In this document: positions 1-6,693 of the stretch, one piece after another
How positions within the stretch are numbered: the first letter of the stretch is position 1
How the letters are laid out: each line of letters begins with the position of its first letter
Assembly: GCA_028717025.1 (NCBI GenBank)
Contig: JAQUOR010000047.1
Span: 1 to 10,167, forward strand
From: Candidatus Omnitrophota bacterium
Lineage (GTDB): Bacteria > Omnitrophota > Gorgyraeia > Duberdicusellales > 4484-171
Direction of reading: 5' to 3'
DNA: 10,167 bases
The notes under the pieces: model-generated
What the model was told of the DNA's origin: nothing
Databases searched by the model: none
What the model saw: only the letters and a program-made list of their open reading frames with translations
Made by a program: the position numbers and the translations under genes

Positions 1-221
1 ACGATTTCTATTTTCTTTGCGTCAAACGCCCGCACCAAGGGCCCGTAAAGAAGCGCTGCGGCTCCGTAAGGAATCATATAGAGCCAGATGATTCTGCCGG
101 TAATAAACTGCGGCAGTCCGAAGTCGCTTGAAATCGAAGGAATCAACGCCGCGCTGGCGGCAACGTTAAATGAAAGTATCGCGCCTTCAAGGCAGAGAAT
201 TATAAAAGTTAGCTTCTTCAT
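1..221 (-). CDS. MFS transporter, N-terminal part (cut by window edge)
   Basis: The reading frame starts at the ATG at 221 (MKKLTFIILCLEG...) and stays open to base 1, giving 73 codons of a protein whose remainder lies outside the window. The N-terminus is a hydrophobic first membrane segment (about residues 3-24). A short amphipathic stretch follows (PSISSDFGLPQ), then a second hydrophobic segment (about 38-60) ending in GPLVRAFDAKK. That layout, with a basic motif A-like loop after helix 2, is typical of the major facilitator superfamily. No good Shine-Dalgarno is visible; the start is chosen on protein pattern. It is the last gene seen in the polyketide operon direction, 75 bases after the aromatase/cyclase, so export of the product or self-protection is a reasonable inference. 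The substrate cannot be read from the sequence. Confidence 0.7.
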   Translation of the reverse strand, partial: MKKLTFIILCLEGAILSFNVAASAALIPSISSDFGLPQFITGRIIWLYMIPYGAAALLYGPLVRAFDAKKIEI

Positions 222-230
222 TATTATTCT

Positions 231-291
231 GCTACAAGCTACAGGCTTAAAAAAAATTTTATCTTACAGCGTGCGGCTTGAAGCCTGAAGC
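231..291. repeat. Intergenic hairpin repeat, family B, copy 1 (degenerate)
   Basis: The gap between the aromatase/cyclase and the MFS gene holds GCTACAAGCTACAGGCTT on the left and CTTGAAGCCTGAAGC on the right. CAGGCTT at 242-248 pairs with AAGCCTG at 281-287 across an AT-rich loop. The same words (GCTACAGGCTACAGG / GCCTGCGGCTTGTAGC) make up the better preserved copy at 6607-6690. It lies 5 bases from the aromatase/cyclase stop codon. Confidence 0.6.
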
Positions 292-296
292 AATTA

Positions 297-737
297 TTAT
301 TTATTAGCTTCTTTCTCTATAACGTCCTTAAAAATCTTCAGATTATCTTTAGAATGCTTGTTGATAAAACCTTCTACCTGGCTATCGTTAAATTTTGCCT
401 TTTCATCCATCTCAAAATGCTGGATCCAGACAAGCTCAATACCGTTTGGACGCGGGGTATAGAGCCAGATGATTTTCATGAACTTAAAAGGGAATTTCGG
501 CTCCTCTCTCTCTGCATACGCAAGATTTTTGTCTTTGAACAATAACCGCCACGACTGCCAGGAGCGGCCCTCGTCGTCGGTAAGTTTAAAGGTTATTTTA
601 TTACCCTCTTTTTTTACCACTTCTGATTTTTTATATTCGCCTCCGAATAATTCTGTCCAGCGGGTGATATCGTTTGAGATGTCGAATATCGTATCGTATG
701 GCGCATTTATTACGATTGAATTTACCGTATGGCCCAT
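297..737 (-). CDS. TcmN/WhiE-type aromatase/cyclase (SRPBCC fold)
   Basis: This 146-residue single-domain protein belongs to the START/SRPBCC polyketide cyclase superfamily. In type II polyketide systems such proteins bind the nascent poly-beta-keto chain and direct first-ring aldol closure and aromatisation. Landmarks are NAP at 11-13, NDITRWTELF at 22-31, the strand VWIQHFEM at 103-110 and the C-terminal helix INKHSKDNL at 125-133. The Streptomyces family, as I recall it, has the parallel words NDVxxWPxLF, RWVQDFxM and INRNSRxQM in the same order, so this is closer to TcmN/WhiE aromatase/cyclases than to general SRPBCC proteins. A strong Shine-Dalgarno (AGGAGG at 743-748, 5 bases from the ATG) fixes the start. 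The protein has the usual one-domain length, not the di-domain form of ActVII. It is downstream of KS, CLF and ACP in the same direction, which supports the role. Confidence 0.85.
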   Translation of the reverse strand: MGHTVNSIVINAPYDTIFDISNDITRWTELFGGEYKKSEVVKKEGNKITFKLTDDEGRSWQSWRLLFKDKNLAYAEREEPKFPFKFMKIIWLYTPRPNGIELVWIQHFEMDEKAKFNDSQVEGFINKHSKDNLKIFKDVIEKEANK

Positions 738-752
738 ATTTACCTCCTTTCA

Positions 753-839
753 AACGCAGATTATCGCAGGATTGCGCACAAATAGTCGCAGATGATTTAT
801 CTGCGTATATCTGCGTTGGATTTGCGTGTATCTGCGTTA
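753..839. repeat. Intergenic hairpin repeat, family A, copy 1
   Basis: The left half carries repeated CGCAGAT-like words and the right half their complements (ATCTGCG), centred on CGCAGAT...ATCTGCG near 788-805, so the whole element can fold into a long imperfect hairpin. It is closely similar to the copies at 6246-6328 and 9301-9386. It fills the gap between the cyclase-family gene and the aromatase/cyclase. On the minus strand its first three bases (TAA of TAACGCAGA) are the stop codon of the cyclase-family gene. Confidence 0.85.
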
Positions 840-1640
840 AGTATTTAAAATAGCAACAACCCGTGCCCATGCTGCTCCGGTTTGTTTTATTTTCACCGGG
901 AAGCAGTTGATCTTAAAACCAAAATCGGGCAATTTTTCCAAATGCGTTAAGCGTTCTATGTGGATGAACTCTCGAATGCGCCCGTAAAAATGCGTTGGGT
1001 ATAATTTTTTCGGGTCCCTGGTCTCCATGAATTCTTTAAGCATAAAGCGGTAGGGCCTGTCAATGCCCATGGTATCTACCCCGAAGATCTTAATGCCCTT
1101 ATCCAAAAGATAATCTATTGTGGAGGTGTCTATGCCGGGATAATCGCTAAAATATTTTGGCCCGCCAAACAATTTATCGGCGCCTGTGCGCAAAAGAACA
1201 ATATCGAAAGGTTTTAAGGTATATTTTATTTTCTTTAAGGCTGCCTCAATGTCGGATGCAGCAATTACTTCATTGGGCTTTTTATGTGTCATATCAAGCT
1301 TTACGCCATCCTGATAGCACCACTCCAAAGGAATTTCTTCCGCGGTTTTTGAGGAACGACCCTCTGACTTTGAGCCATAATGAAACGAATAATCAAGGTG
1401 TGTTCCGATATGCACCGGAGAATGTACCACTTCCAGAGAAAGGAACTCTTCGTCAGGCAGGTCTTCTTTTTTTACAATGCGCAAACCCAGAAGATGCTGG
1501 AGTTTTCCTTTAAGGGTTTTACTCATAAGCACGCGGTTAAATTTTTCAACGCCTGCCTTATGTGACACCCGTTCAATTTCCACGTGATGAACTTCAAAAG
1601 CTTTATCGTCAATGGGTAAACTTAAGTCAATAATTTGCAT
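837..1640 (-). CDS. Metal-dependent cyclase-family protein (kynurenine formamidase-like fold)
   Basis: This 267-residue protein belongs to the cyclase family (PF04199), a fold shared with kynurenine formamidases and other metal-dependent hydrolases. The hallmark HxGTHxDxPxH is present as HIGTHLDYSFH at 77-87. All His and Asp metal ligands are kept, but the usual Pro is Ser85. Other family words are DIVLLRTGAD (146-155) and GVDTMGIDRP (187-196), followed by a later HFYG and a C-terminal GAAWARVVAIL. I recall members of this fold being assigned as later-ring cyclases in some aromatic polyketide clusters. Its place between the ACP and the TcmN-like aromatase/cyclase makes a ring-closure or hydrolysis step likely here, but the exact reaction cannot be read. 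The ATG at 1640 begins the typical MQIIDLSLPI start. No Shine-Dalgarno is visible, only an AT-rich stretch after the family C repeat. Confidence 0.8.
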   Translation of the reverse strand: MQIIDLSLPIDDKAFEVHHVEIERVSHKAGVEKFNRVLMSKTLKGKLQHLLGLRIVKKEDLPDEEFLSLEVVHSPVHIGTHLDYSFHYGSKSEGRSSKTAEEIPLEWCYQDGVKLDMTHKKPNEVIAASDIEAALKKIKYTLKPFDIVLLRTGADKLFGGPKYFSDYPGIDTSTIDYLLDKGIKIFGVDTMGIDRPYRFMLKEFMETRDPKKLYPTHFYGRIREFIHIERLTHLEKLPDFGFKINCFPVKIKQTGAAWARVVAILNT

Positions 1641-1649
1641 ATTTAAATG

Positions 1650-1720
1650 AGCTATCAGTCATCAGCTTTCAGTCTTCAGCTTCTTAAAATTCTAAGCTGA
1701 TAGCTGACAGCTGAGAGCTA
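1650..1720. repeat. Intergenic hairpin repeat, family C, copy 1
   Basis: The left arm AGCTATCAGTCATCAGCTTT and the right arm AAGCTGATAGCTGACAGCTG are built from repeated CAGCT/AGCTG words and pair over a short AT-rich loop (TTCTTAAAATTCT). It resembles 7441-7525. It fills the gap between the ACP and the cyclase-family gene, beginning 1 base after the ACP stop codon. Confidence 0.8.
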
Positions 1721-1721
1721 T

Positions 1722-1952
1722 TTATTTCTTTTTCTCAATCAACTGCGTAATTTCCAGGGGTGTCGAAAATTTAGTGATCTCGCTGTTTTCGATTTTAACA
1801 GCAAAGCGCTTGCCTAAGGCCACACAGAGCTCAACCATCTCTGTTGAGTCAACGCCTACGGAGTCGTAGAGCTTTGCATTATCTGTCAACTCTGCCGCTT
1901 CCACATCAAGGATGTCTGCGATTGCGTTTATAACGTCTTCTTTTAGAGCCAT
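1722..1952 (-). CDS. Acyl carrier protein of the type II polyketide synthase
   Basis: This 76-residue acyl carrier protein carries the growing polyketide as a thioester on a 4'-phosphopantetheine arm. The attachment site is Ser36 in GVDSTEMVEL (33-42), a standard DSxxxVEL helix II start. The surrounding four-helix pattern and length are normal for a discrete ACP. A Shine-Dalgarno GGAGG lies 6 bases before the ATG at 1952. The gene follows directly after KS and CLF, the order ketosynthase-CLF-ACP being the classical minimal type II polyketide synthase. A fatty-acid ACP is the alternative, but the neighbouring CLF and aromatase/cyclase argue for polyketide duty. A phosphopantetheinyl transferase is needed to activate it, and none is encoded in the window. 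Confidence 0.93.
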   Translation of the reverse strand: MALKEDVINAIADILDVEAAELTDNAKLYDSVGVDSTEMVELCVALGKRFAVKIENSEITKFSTPLEITQLIEKKK

Positions 1953-1970
1953 TTAGGACCTCCATATTTT

Positions 1971-2026
1971 TAGAAGCGGATTCACGCGGATAAACGCCGA
2001 AAAATTCCCGCGGCGTTCCGCTTCTA
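1971..2026. repeat. Intergenic hairpin repeat, family D, copy 1
   Basis: This is a 56-base element with perfect 10-base terminal inverted repeats, TAGAAGCGGA and TCCGCTTCTA. An inner CGCGG/CCGCG and GGCGTT/AACGCC pairing lies between them. It shares its end (TAGAAGCGGATTCACGC) with the longer element at 4531-4620. On the minus strand the TAG of its terminal TAGAAG is the stop codon of the chain-length factor gene. Confidence 0.85.
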
Positions 2027-3256
2027 CTTTTCAATAGCTAAAACTACATTGATACCGCCTCTACCGCGTGCGAGCAGCAATGCTTTGTTTATTTTTTTCT
2101 CCCTGGGTACATTGGGCGTATAATCCAGGTCACAATACGGATCAGCCATCTGGTAATTAATCGTAGGTAAAACCAGGTTGTTGTTCATTGAGAATAAAGT
2201 AACGATTAAATCGAGCGCGGTTTGCGCGCCCAGGAGATTACCATACATACTTTTTGGCGCGCTTAAAGATATATTTTTAAGCTCTTTGCCGAAAACATTC
2301 TTCAAGGCTTGGGTTTCGAGATAGTCTCCCATAACCGTCGCTTCGGCATCCAGGCAAATATAATCGACTTCTTTCTTGGACCAGCCCGCATCCTTTAAAC
2401 ACTCCTCTATCGCATATTCAAACATCTCGGATGATGGGCTATAGCGCGAATAATGGTAACCATCTGAAGAAAAACCTACACCCTTTAAAAATCCGTAAAT
2501 GTGAGCGCCTCTCTTTTTGGCGTGCGCCTCTGCTTCTACGTTCACAATCCCTGAACCTTCGCCAAGCACAAAGCCGTCACGATATAAATCATAAGGTTTA
2601 TACGCTTTCTTGGGATTAAGATTGTTTTTGGATAATTGTCCGCAGGAATTGGAGCTTAACAAAGCATAGGGCGTAATCGGCGCCTCCATGCCTCCGGCTA
2701 AAATATAATCGTTTTTCCCGTCATTGATATTTTTTGCCGCATACCAGAGCGCGAGAGCCGAGGAAGCTTTATCTGCGACGATGGTTTTGCTGTATCCCTT
2801 AAAACCATAGTAAATGGTAATCTGACCCTGAGGGGCTGCGGGAAACCAGGCAGAGGCCATATACGGAGAGACGCCTTCTCTACCTTCGATGTACATATCG
2901 CGCAATTCTGTCTCTGCAAAAAGCCAGCCTCCGATGGCGTTACCCATAAAAACACCTACGCGTTTTTTATCGACTTTGCTTAAATCTATCTTTGCATCCT
3001 GCAACGCCTGTTCGCTGGCAACGAGGGCCATGTGCGAAAAAACGTCTATTTTTTTTACTAAGCGGCTGGATAAATGCGAATAATGGTCCAGCTCATGGAC
3101 CTGGCCGGCGATACGGGAAGGGTAAAGCGATGCATCAAAACGGGTGATCTCATCAACGTACGAATCTCCTCTTTTTAAATTAGCCCAGAAGGTTTCTTTT
3201 TTTAAACCTGCCGGCGAAACTACTCCGATACCGGTAATCGCGACTCTTTCTTTCAT
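2024..3256 (-). CDS. Ketosynthase chain-length factor (KS-beta)
   Basis: This 410-residue thiolase-fold protein is the non-condensing partner of the ketosynthase. In type II polyketide synthases it pairs with KS-alpha and sets chain length. Aligned without gaps to the neighbouring KS, the active-site Cys is Lys163 (VADKASSAL), the first His is Asp303 (CLDAEATVMGD) and the second His is Asn340 (KSMYGN). Only the structural Lys335 of KSM remains. The C-terminal LARGRGGINVVLAIE (395-409) follows the LARGxGGxN pattern of chain-length factors, and DAEATVMGDYLETQAL matches their DAxxxxxxDxxExxAL stretch. Actinomycete CLFs usually have Gln where the Cys was, so Lys is unusual. The start at 3256 lies 11 bases after the KS stop, with AGAGGT between, indicating translational coupling and a 1:1 heterodimer. 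Confidence 0.92.
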   Translation of the reverse strand: MKERVAITGIGVVSPAGLKKETFWANLKRGDSYVDEITRFDASLYPSRIAGQVHELDHYSHLSSRLVKKIDVFSHMALVASEQALQDAKIDLSKVDKKRVGVFMGNAIGGWLFAETELRDMYIEGREGVSPYMASAWFPAAPQGQITIYYGFKGYSKTIVADKASSALALWYAAKNINDGKNDYILAGGMEAPITPYALLSSNSCGQLSKNNLNPKKAYKPYDLYRDGFVLGEGSGIVNVEAEAHAKKRGAHIYGFLKGVGFSSDGYHYSRYSPSSEMFEYAIEECLKDAGWSKKEVDYICLDAEATVMGDYLETQALKNVFGKELKNISLSAPKSMYGNLLGAQTALDLIVTLFSMNNNLVLPTINYQMADPYCDLDYTPNVPREKKINKALLLARGRGGINVVLAIEK

Positions 3257-3267
3257 GTTTACCTCTT

Positions 3268-4515
3268 TTATTTATATTTCTTAAATATAATCGATGAATG
3301 TATTCCCGAAAATCCACTGCTTGTTTTCAATATATAATGAGGCATGTACTCGCGCTTTACATTAGGGATATAATCCAAATCGCATTTCGGATCAGGCTCT
3401 TCCTGATTTATCGTAGGCGGTAAAATGCCTTTTTCAAAAATCATCGCGCACAAAACGCTCTCAACGGCATTTGCCGCTGCCAGAGGGTGCCCGATCATCG
3501 ATTTAACCGAACTGATAGGAAGTTTATAGGCGTAATCGCCGAATACTGCCTTATAGGCGTTGGTTTCAAATACGTCATTCTGGCGGGTCGATGAACCATG
3601 GGTGTTGATGTAGTCGATATCTTCGTTCTTTATTCCGGCATCGCTAATGGCATCTTTAATGCAACGCTCCATGGCTTCTCCGTCTTCCGGCAGGTCTGTC
3701 ATGTGAAACGCATTGCAGCTTGTGCCGTAGCCCACAATCTCACCGTAAATGTGCGCGCCGCGTTTCCTGGCGTGTTCAAGTTCTTCCAATACCAAAACTC
3801 CCGCGCCTTCGGAAATGACAAAACCGTTTCTTTTATTATCAAAGGGACGGCTGGCTTTATGCGGCTCATCGTTATTTTTCGCAAGTACGTTGACTACGTC
3901 AAACGCTCCAAAGGTTATCGGGCAGACCGGAGCTTCGGTGCCTCCGGCAAGAATCATATCCTGCTTTCCTTCACGGATAAGTTCAAAGGAGAAACCAAGC
4001 GAATCCGTCGCGGCGGTACAGCCGGTTGAAACCGTGCAGTTAAGCCCTTGCGTACCATAGAGCGCACCTATCTCGGCGCTGGGAGTATTAAACATCGCCG
4101 CATCATACAGATAAGGTCTGCCCTTGCGCGGGTCAATGGGTTTTTTACCCCATTCAGTGACCAGCAAAAATTCCTCTTCCATAAACCGCGTACCACAAAT
4201 GGCGTTCGCCAGGATAACCCCGCAGCGCTTACGGTCTATTTTCTTAAAATCGATTTTTGCATCTTCGACTGCCTGCTTTGCGCTGGCTATGCCGAATTGA
4301 ACATACCTGTCCATGCGTATATGGTCTTTTATCCCGAAGTTGAGCGGGTCAAATCCCAAGTCCTGTGAGGCAATTTTTGAGACAAACAAGCTTACGTCAA
4401 AATTCTCTACCCTTTCAACAAAAGGCTTCCCTGCGATAAGATTATTATAAAACGTATTCTTATCCTCGCCGGCTGCGCTGATTACTCCTATGCCCGTTAT
4501 TACTACTCGTTTCAT
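3268..4515 (-). CDS. Type II polyketide ketosynthase (KS-alpha)
   Basis: This 415-residue beta-ketoacyl synthase condenses malonyl-ACP units onto the growing chain. The full catalytic set is visible: Cys166 in VSTGCTAATDS, His306 in NTHGSSTRQND, Lys338 and His343 in SVKSMIGHP. Several words are those of aromatic polyketide KS-alpha rather than FabF: STGCT around the Cys, CNAFHMTDLPEDGEAM (267-282), THGSSTRQND, and the C-terminal SGFSGIHS. The family's conserved PTINxExPDPxCDLDYxPN is also present. The start at ATG 4515 (MKRVVITGIG) has AAGGAG at 4520-4525. An in-frame ATG 10 codons upstream has no such site and adds residues foreign to the family. Length is normal. It is followed at 11 bases by its chain-length factor. 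A FabF housekeeping role is the less likely alternative. Confidence 0.95.
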   Translation of the reverse strand: MKRVVITGIGVISAAGEDKNTFYNNLIAGKPFVERVENFDVSLFVSKIASQDLGFDPLNFGIKDHIRMDRYVQFGIASAKQAVEDAKIDFKKIDRKRCGVILANAICGTRFMEEEFLLVTEWGKKPIDPRKGRPYLYDAAMFNTPSAEIGALYGTQGLNCTVSTGCTAATDSLGFSFELIREGKQDMILAGGTEAPVCPITFGAFDVVNVLAKNNDEPHKASRPFDNKRNGFVISEGAGVLVLEELEHARKRGAHIYGEIVGYGTSCNAFHMTDLPEDGEAMERCIKDAISDAGIKNEDIDYINTHGSSTRQNDVFETNAYKAVFGDYAYKLPISSVKSMIGHPLAAANAVESVLCAMIFEKGILPPTINQEEPDPKCDLDYIPNVKREYMPHYILKTSSGFSGIHSSIIFKKYK

Positions 4516-4530
4516 TGTACTCCTTATATA

Positions 4531-4620
4531 TAGAAGCGGATTCACGCTGATAGCTACGCGGATTTACGCTGAAAATTCTCCGCGTTGCTCCGCGTTTTAA
4601 TCCGCGGCGTTCTACTTCTA
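4531..4620. repeat. Intergenic hairpin repeat, family D, copy 2 (long form)
   Basis: This is a 90-base element with TAGAAGCGGATTCACGC at one end and GCGGCGTTCTACTTCTA at the other. The inner words CGCGGATT / AATCCGCG and several CGCGTTGCTC-type blocks allow an extended hairpin. It shares its end with the copy at 1971-2026 but is longer. On the minus strand the TAG of its terminal TAGAAG is the stop codon of the PanE-like fusion gene. The other end lies next to the ketosynthase ribosome site. Confidence 0.8.
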
Positions 4621-6228
4621 TTTTTTTCTACTTACCTTAAACACGATATTTCCTCCGTCCGGGCAGGTTACCGTATTGATTCCGTCCGGATCATCCATAA
4701 AGAAAAATTTTGCTCCAAAATTAAGCGCAAAAAGCGCCGGAAACGCACAGTGATATGCTGCGCCGCAAAAACCCTCCGGGCATTTTAAACCTTTCACTTC
4801 GAAAGTATCACCAAGTTTATATTGATAGGCGCATTTCCCCTTTGCCTGGACCACTTCTAAAACCATGTCTTTAGGATTGGGTCCTTTATGGTCAGGGTCT
4901 TTTTCTATTGTTTCAATTTTTCCTTCTTTATCGAAAATCTCCGCCTTAAATTCTAATTTTCCGCCGTCCGGGCAGGTCACTAAAAGCGTTCGCTGGTTAT
5001 CCCTGAAGGGAAATTTTGCGCCGAAGCTTAAGGCGTAGATGACCGGGAACAGCGCGTGCGCCAGCCCCAGACAAAAGTGCTTGGGCGCATGAGTAAAATC
5101 TTCCATGATTATTTCATCGCCGACTTTATACCCATGGTAACAATCGCCTTCCATTTTAACGACAGTCAGCTTAAGGCGCGGAAAGGGAGTATTGACTCTT
5201 TCCTCATCATTCAAAAAGCCTGCTTGAGGGATTAAATTTTTTGTTTTAGCGAGGAAATCTTCTATGCGTAAAAACTTTTTATCTTTCTCGACTTTATGCA
5301 CAAGCTCCACTAATTTTTTATTAAGCGGAGTATGATACGAACATTGCTTGCCGAGCGCAACGAAAGCGCCGTTTATATAATCGATCTCCGAGGGTCTGTC
5401 CCGTTTAATACTCTGTAATATCGAGCCATACAGCGGCTCGGCGCTTAATTTTCCCATGATACCGGAAAATACTTTTGACGCCTCTTCAACAGGCATCGAG
5501 GCTAAGCCTGTAACACGCTCGAGCGGAAAACCCGGCAAAGAGACCAATTGTATCCCTGCTTTTTTAATCAAGCCTAACGCCTCCTGCCAAATGCCGACGC
5601 TCACCTGGCAAACATCAAGGTCCCTGAAGCATTCCTGCATGCTTTTGCCGACAATGGCGGGGATACAATTGTTGGCATTTATAAAAACTTTAAGCCATTT
5701 CATTCCTGCGATGTTGCCGGCAACTTCGACTTCGAAACCTTTACCTAAGGCCTTGGCGACCGCTTCAACCATTGCATCATTCGGACCGTAAGGTTTACCG
5801 ATTACCCATTTTCCTTCAAAGTTATGCACAAGCTCCCCGGGTTTTAAATAGGTCACCCCGAACATGACGATGCTGGAAATAATATTTTCTTTTTTTACGT
5901 ATTGAGAAACTATCGTATCAGCCTCTATGCCGTTTTGCGTGGTAAGTACCATCGCGTCGCCGAAATATTTAAGGTTATCGCGTATAGCTGCTTCTATATC
6001 CTGGGTCTTTACTGCAAGAATAATCAGATCGGCTTTTTTCTCAAGCTTTTCGGCAATATCAATTTTAATGTTAGATCTTGCGCGTACTCCGGTAATGGTT
6101 AAGCCATTGGCTTTTATCGCCTGTACGGAATCAGCGTGGCCGATAAGCGTAACATCCCCGTTTTTCCCTTTAAGGTAACCGGCAACCAATCCTCCTATCG
6201 CTCCTGAACCGATAACTGCTATTTTCAT
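4618..6228 (-). CDS. Ketopantoate reductase-like (PanE/ApbA) protein fused to two TIGR04076-type domains
   Basis: This 536-residue protein has three parts. Residues 1 to about 345 form a complete ketopantoate reductase-type NAD(P)H-dependent reductase. It has the Rossmann motif GSGAIGG (7-13), QNG (98-100), the catalytic-Lys stretch KWLKVFIN (Lys180, Asn184) and SEIDYING with Glu281. These last residues correspond to Lys176, Asn180 and Glu256 of E. coli PanE. Residues about 352-432 and 455-533 are two tandem copies of a small domain (TIGR04076-like): a GxCxxxYKxGD start (Cys363, Cys466), FPxxxALxFGAKFxF, and a VTCPDGG end (Cys419, Cys522). PanE proteins are normally about 300 residues, so the tail is an added module. 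In this operon it could reduce a polyketide keto group in place of an SDR ketoreductase, or supply pantoate for CoA; neither is proven. The start MKIAVIGSG at 6228 lacks a clear Shine-Dalgarno. Confidence 0.85.
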   Translation of the reverse strand: MKIAVIGSGAIGGLVAGYLKGKNGDVTLIGHADSVQAIKANGLTITGVRARSNIKIDIAEKLEKKADLIILAVKTQDIEAAIRDNLKYFGDAMVLTTQNGIEADTIVSQYVKKENIISSIVMFGVTYLKPGELVHNFEGKWVIGKPYGPNDAMVEAVAKALGKGFEVEVAGNIAGMKWLKVFINANNCIPAIVGKSMQECFRDLDVCQVSVGIWQEALGLIKKAGIQLVSLPGFPLERVTGLASMPVEEASKVFSGIMGKLSAEPLYGSILQSIKRDRPSEIDYINGAFVALGKQCSYHTPLNKKLVELVHKVEKDKKFLRIEDFLAKTKNLIPQAGFLNDEERVNTPFPRLKLTVVKMEGDCYHGYKVGDEIIMEDFTHAPKHFCLGLAHALFPVIYALSFGAKFPFRDNQRTLLVTCPDGGKLEFKAEIFDKEGKIETIEKDPDHKGPNPKDMVLEVVQAKGKCAYQYKLGDTFEVKGLKCPEGFCGAAYHCAFPALFALNFGAKFFFMDDPDGINTVTCPDGGNIVFKVSRKK

Positions 6229-6245
6229 ATTTTAAATATTTTATA

Positions 6246-6328
6246 AACGCAGATTATCGCAGATTCCACACAGATAGTCGCAGATTTATCTGCGTATATC
6301 TGCGTTGGATGTGCGTGTATCTGCGTTA
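6246..6328. repeat. Intergenic hairpin repeat, family A, copy 2
   Basis: It closely matches the copy at 753-839, with repeated CGCAGAT words on the left and ATCTGCG words on the right. The centre CGCAGATTTATCTGCG gives a perfect 7-base stem. On the minus strand it begins (TAACGCAGA) directly after the TAG stop of the PCP_red-like gene. It leaves only about 17 AT-rich bases before the PanE-like start codon. Confidence 0.85.
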
Positions 6329-6589
6329 CTAAAGATTGTATTTCTCATATTCAATATTGAGTTTCGTAAATAACCGTTCCATCATGTCTTTAAAGGCCGG
6401 GGGTATTTCTTTAAAAAAAGCCTCAATAAGCTCTTTTTCCTCAACGCTGGCTAAACCCTTGGCCTTGGCAAGTTCTTGCGCTGATTCCTTTACCAGCGTT
6501 TGCGCGATGCTGCGATGAAACTGAGGAAGGTTGGTAATAACTTTATCGAATATCTCTTTTGCTTTTGCGCTCCATGTAATTTCGGACAT
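6329..6589 (-). CDS. Small PCP_red-like domain protein (function unknown)
   Basis: This is an 86-residue soluble helical protein. The pattern W6...A9..., NLPQFHRSI (19-27), E35..A38, G45-ASVEEKELIEAF resembles PF08369 (PCP_red). That is the small domain at the C-terminus of light-independent protochlorophyllide reductase subunit B, and it is also found as free-standing proteins in many non-photosynthetic bacteria. No biochemical role is established for the stand-alone form, and I see no metal-binding Cys. A Shine-Dalgarno-like AAAGGGGT precedes the ATG at 6589. It sits in the polyketide operon between the nucleoside-phosphorylase-like and PanE-like genes, so it may be an accessory or protein-interaction factor. 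That is inference from position only. The domain match is by pattern recall and could be wrong. Confidence 0.6.
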   Translation of the reverse strand: MSEITWSAKAKEIFDKVITNLPQFHRSIAQTLVKESAQELAKAKGLASVEEKELIEAFFKEIPPAFKDMMERLFTKLNIEYEKYNL

Positions 6590-6606
6590 GTTGACCCCTT
6601 TTATTT

Positions 6607-6690
6607 GCTACAGGCTACAGGATTCAGGCTGCAGGATTCTATTCTCTCATAATCAGAAGCTTGTAGCTTGCAGCCTGCGGCTTGTAGCTT
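6607..6690. repeat. Intergenic hairpin repeat, family B, copy 2
   Basis: The left arm has GCTACAGGCTACAGG and CAGGCTGCAGG; the right arm has GCTTGTAGCTTGCAGCC and GCGGCTTGTAGC. The arms are largely complementary over an AT-rich centre (ATTCTATTCTCTCATAATC). It is the better preserved relative of 231-291. It lies 3 bases beyond the stop codon of the nucleoside-phosphorylase-like gene and fills the gap to the PCP_red-like gene. Confidence 0.8.
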
Positions 6691-6693
6691 AAA

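Noticed and set aside
88..288. Plus-strand frame of 66 codons at the left end
   Set aside because: It is antisense to the MFS N-terminus and runs into a repeat; the MFS frame has a clear membrane-protein pattern and this one has none.
753..839. CRISPR-like look of the repeated CGCAGAT words
   Set aside because: The words are short, irregularly spaced and followed by their complements, forming one hairpin element rather than equal repeats with unique spacers.
631..870. Open frame of 79 codons on the minus strand, and a plus-strand frame at 469-795
   Set aside because: Both run through the family A repeat and antisense or out of frame to the aromatase/cyclase; the amino acid pattern is repeat-derived and no ribosome site is present.
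2024..4515. Reading the KS pair as FabF/FabB of fatty acid synthesis
   Set aside because: The second protein has lost all catalytic residues and has the CLF C-terminal LARGxGGxN, and the first has the STGCT and HGSSTRQND forms of polyketide KS-alpha.
4516..4545. Longer ketosynthase start at 4545 adding 10 residues
   Set aside because: The added residues are encoded by the family D repeat and the ribosome site; MKRVVITGIG at 4515 is the family's normal beginning.
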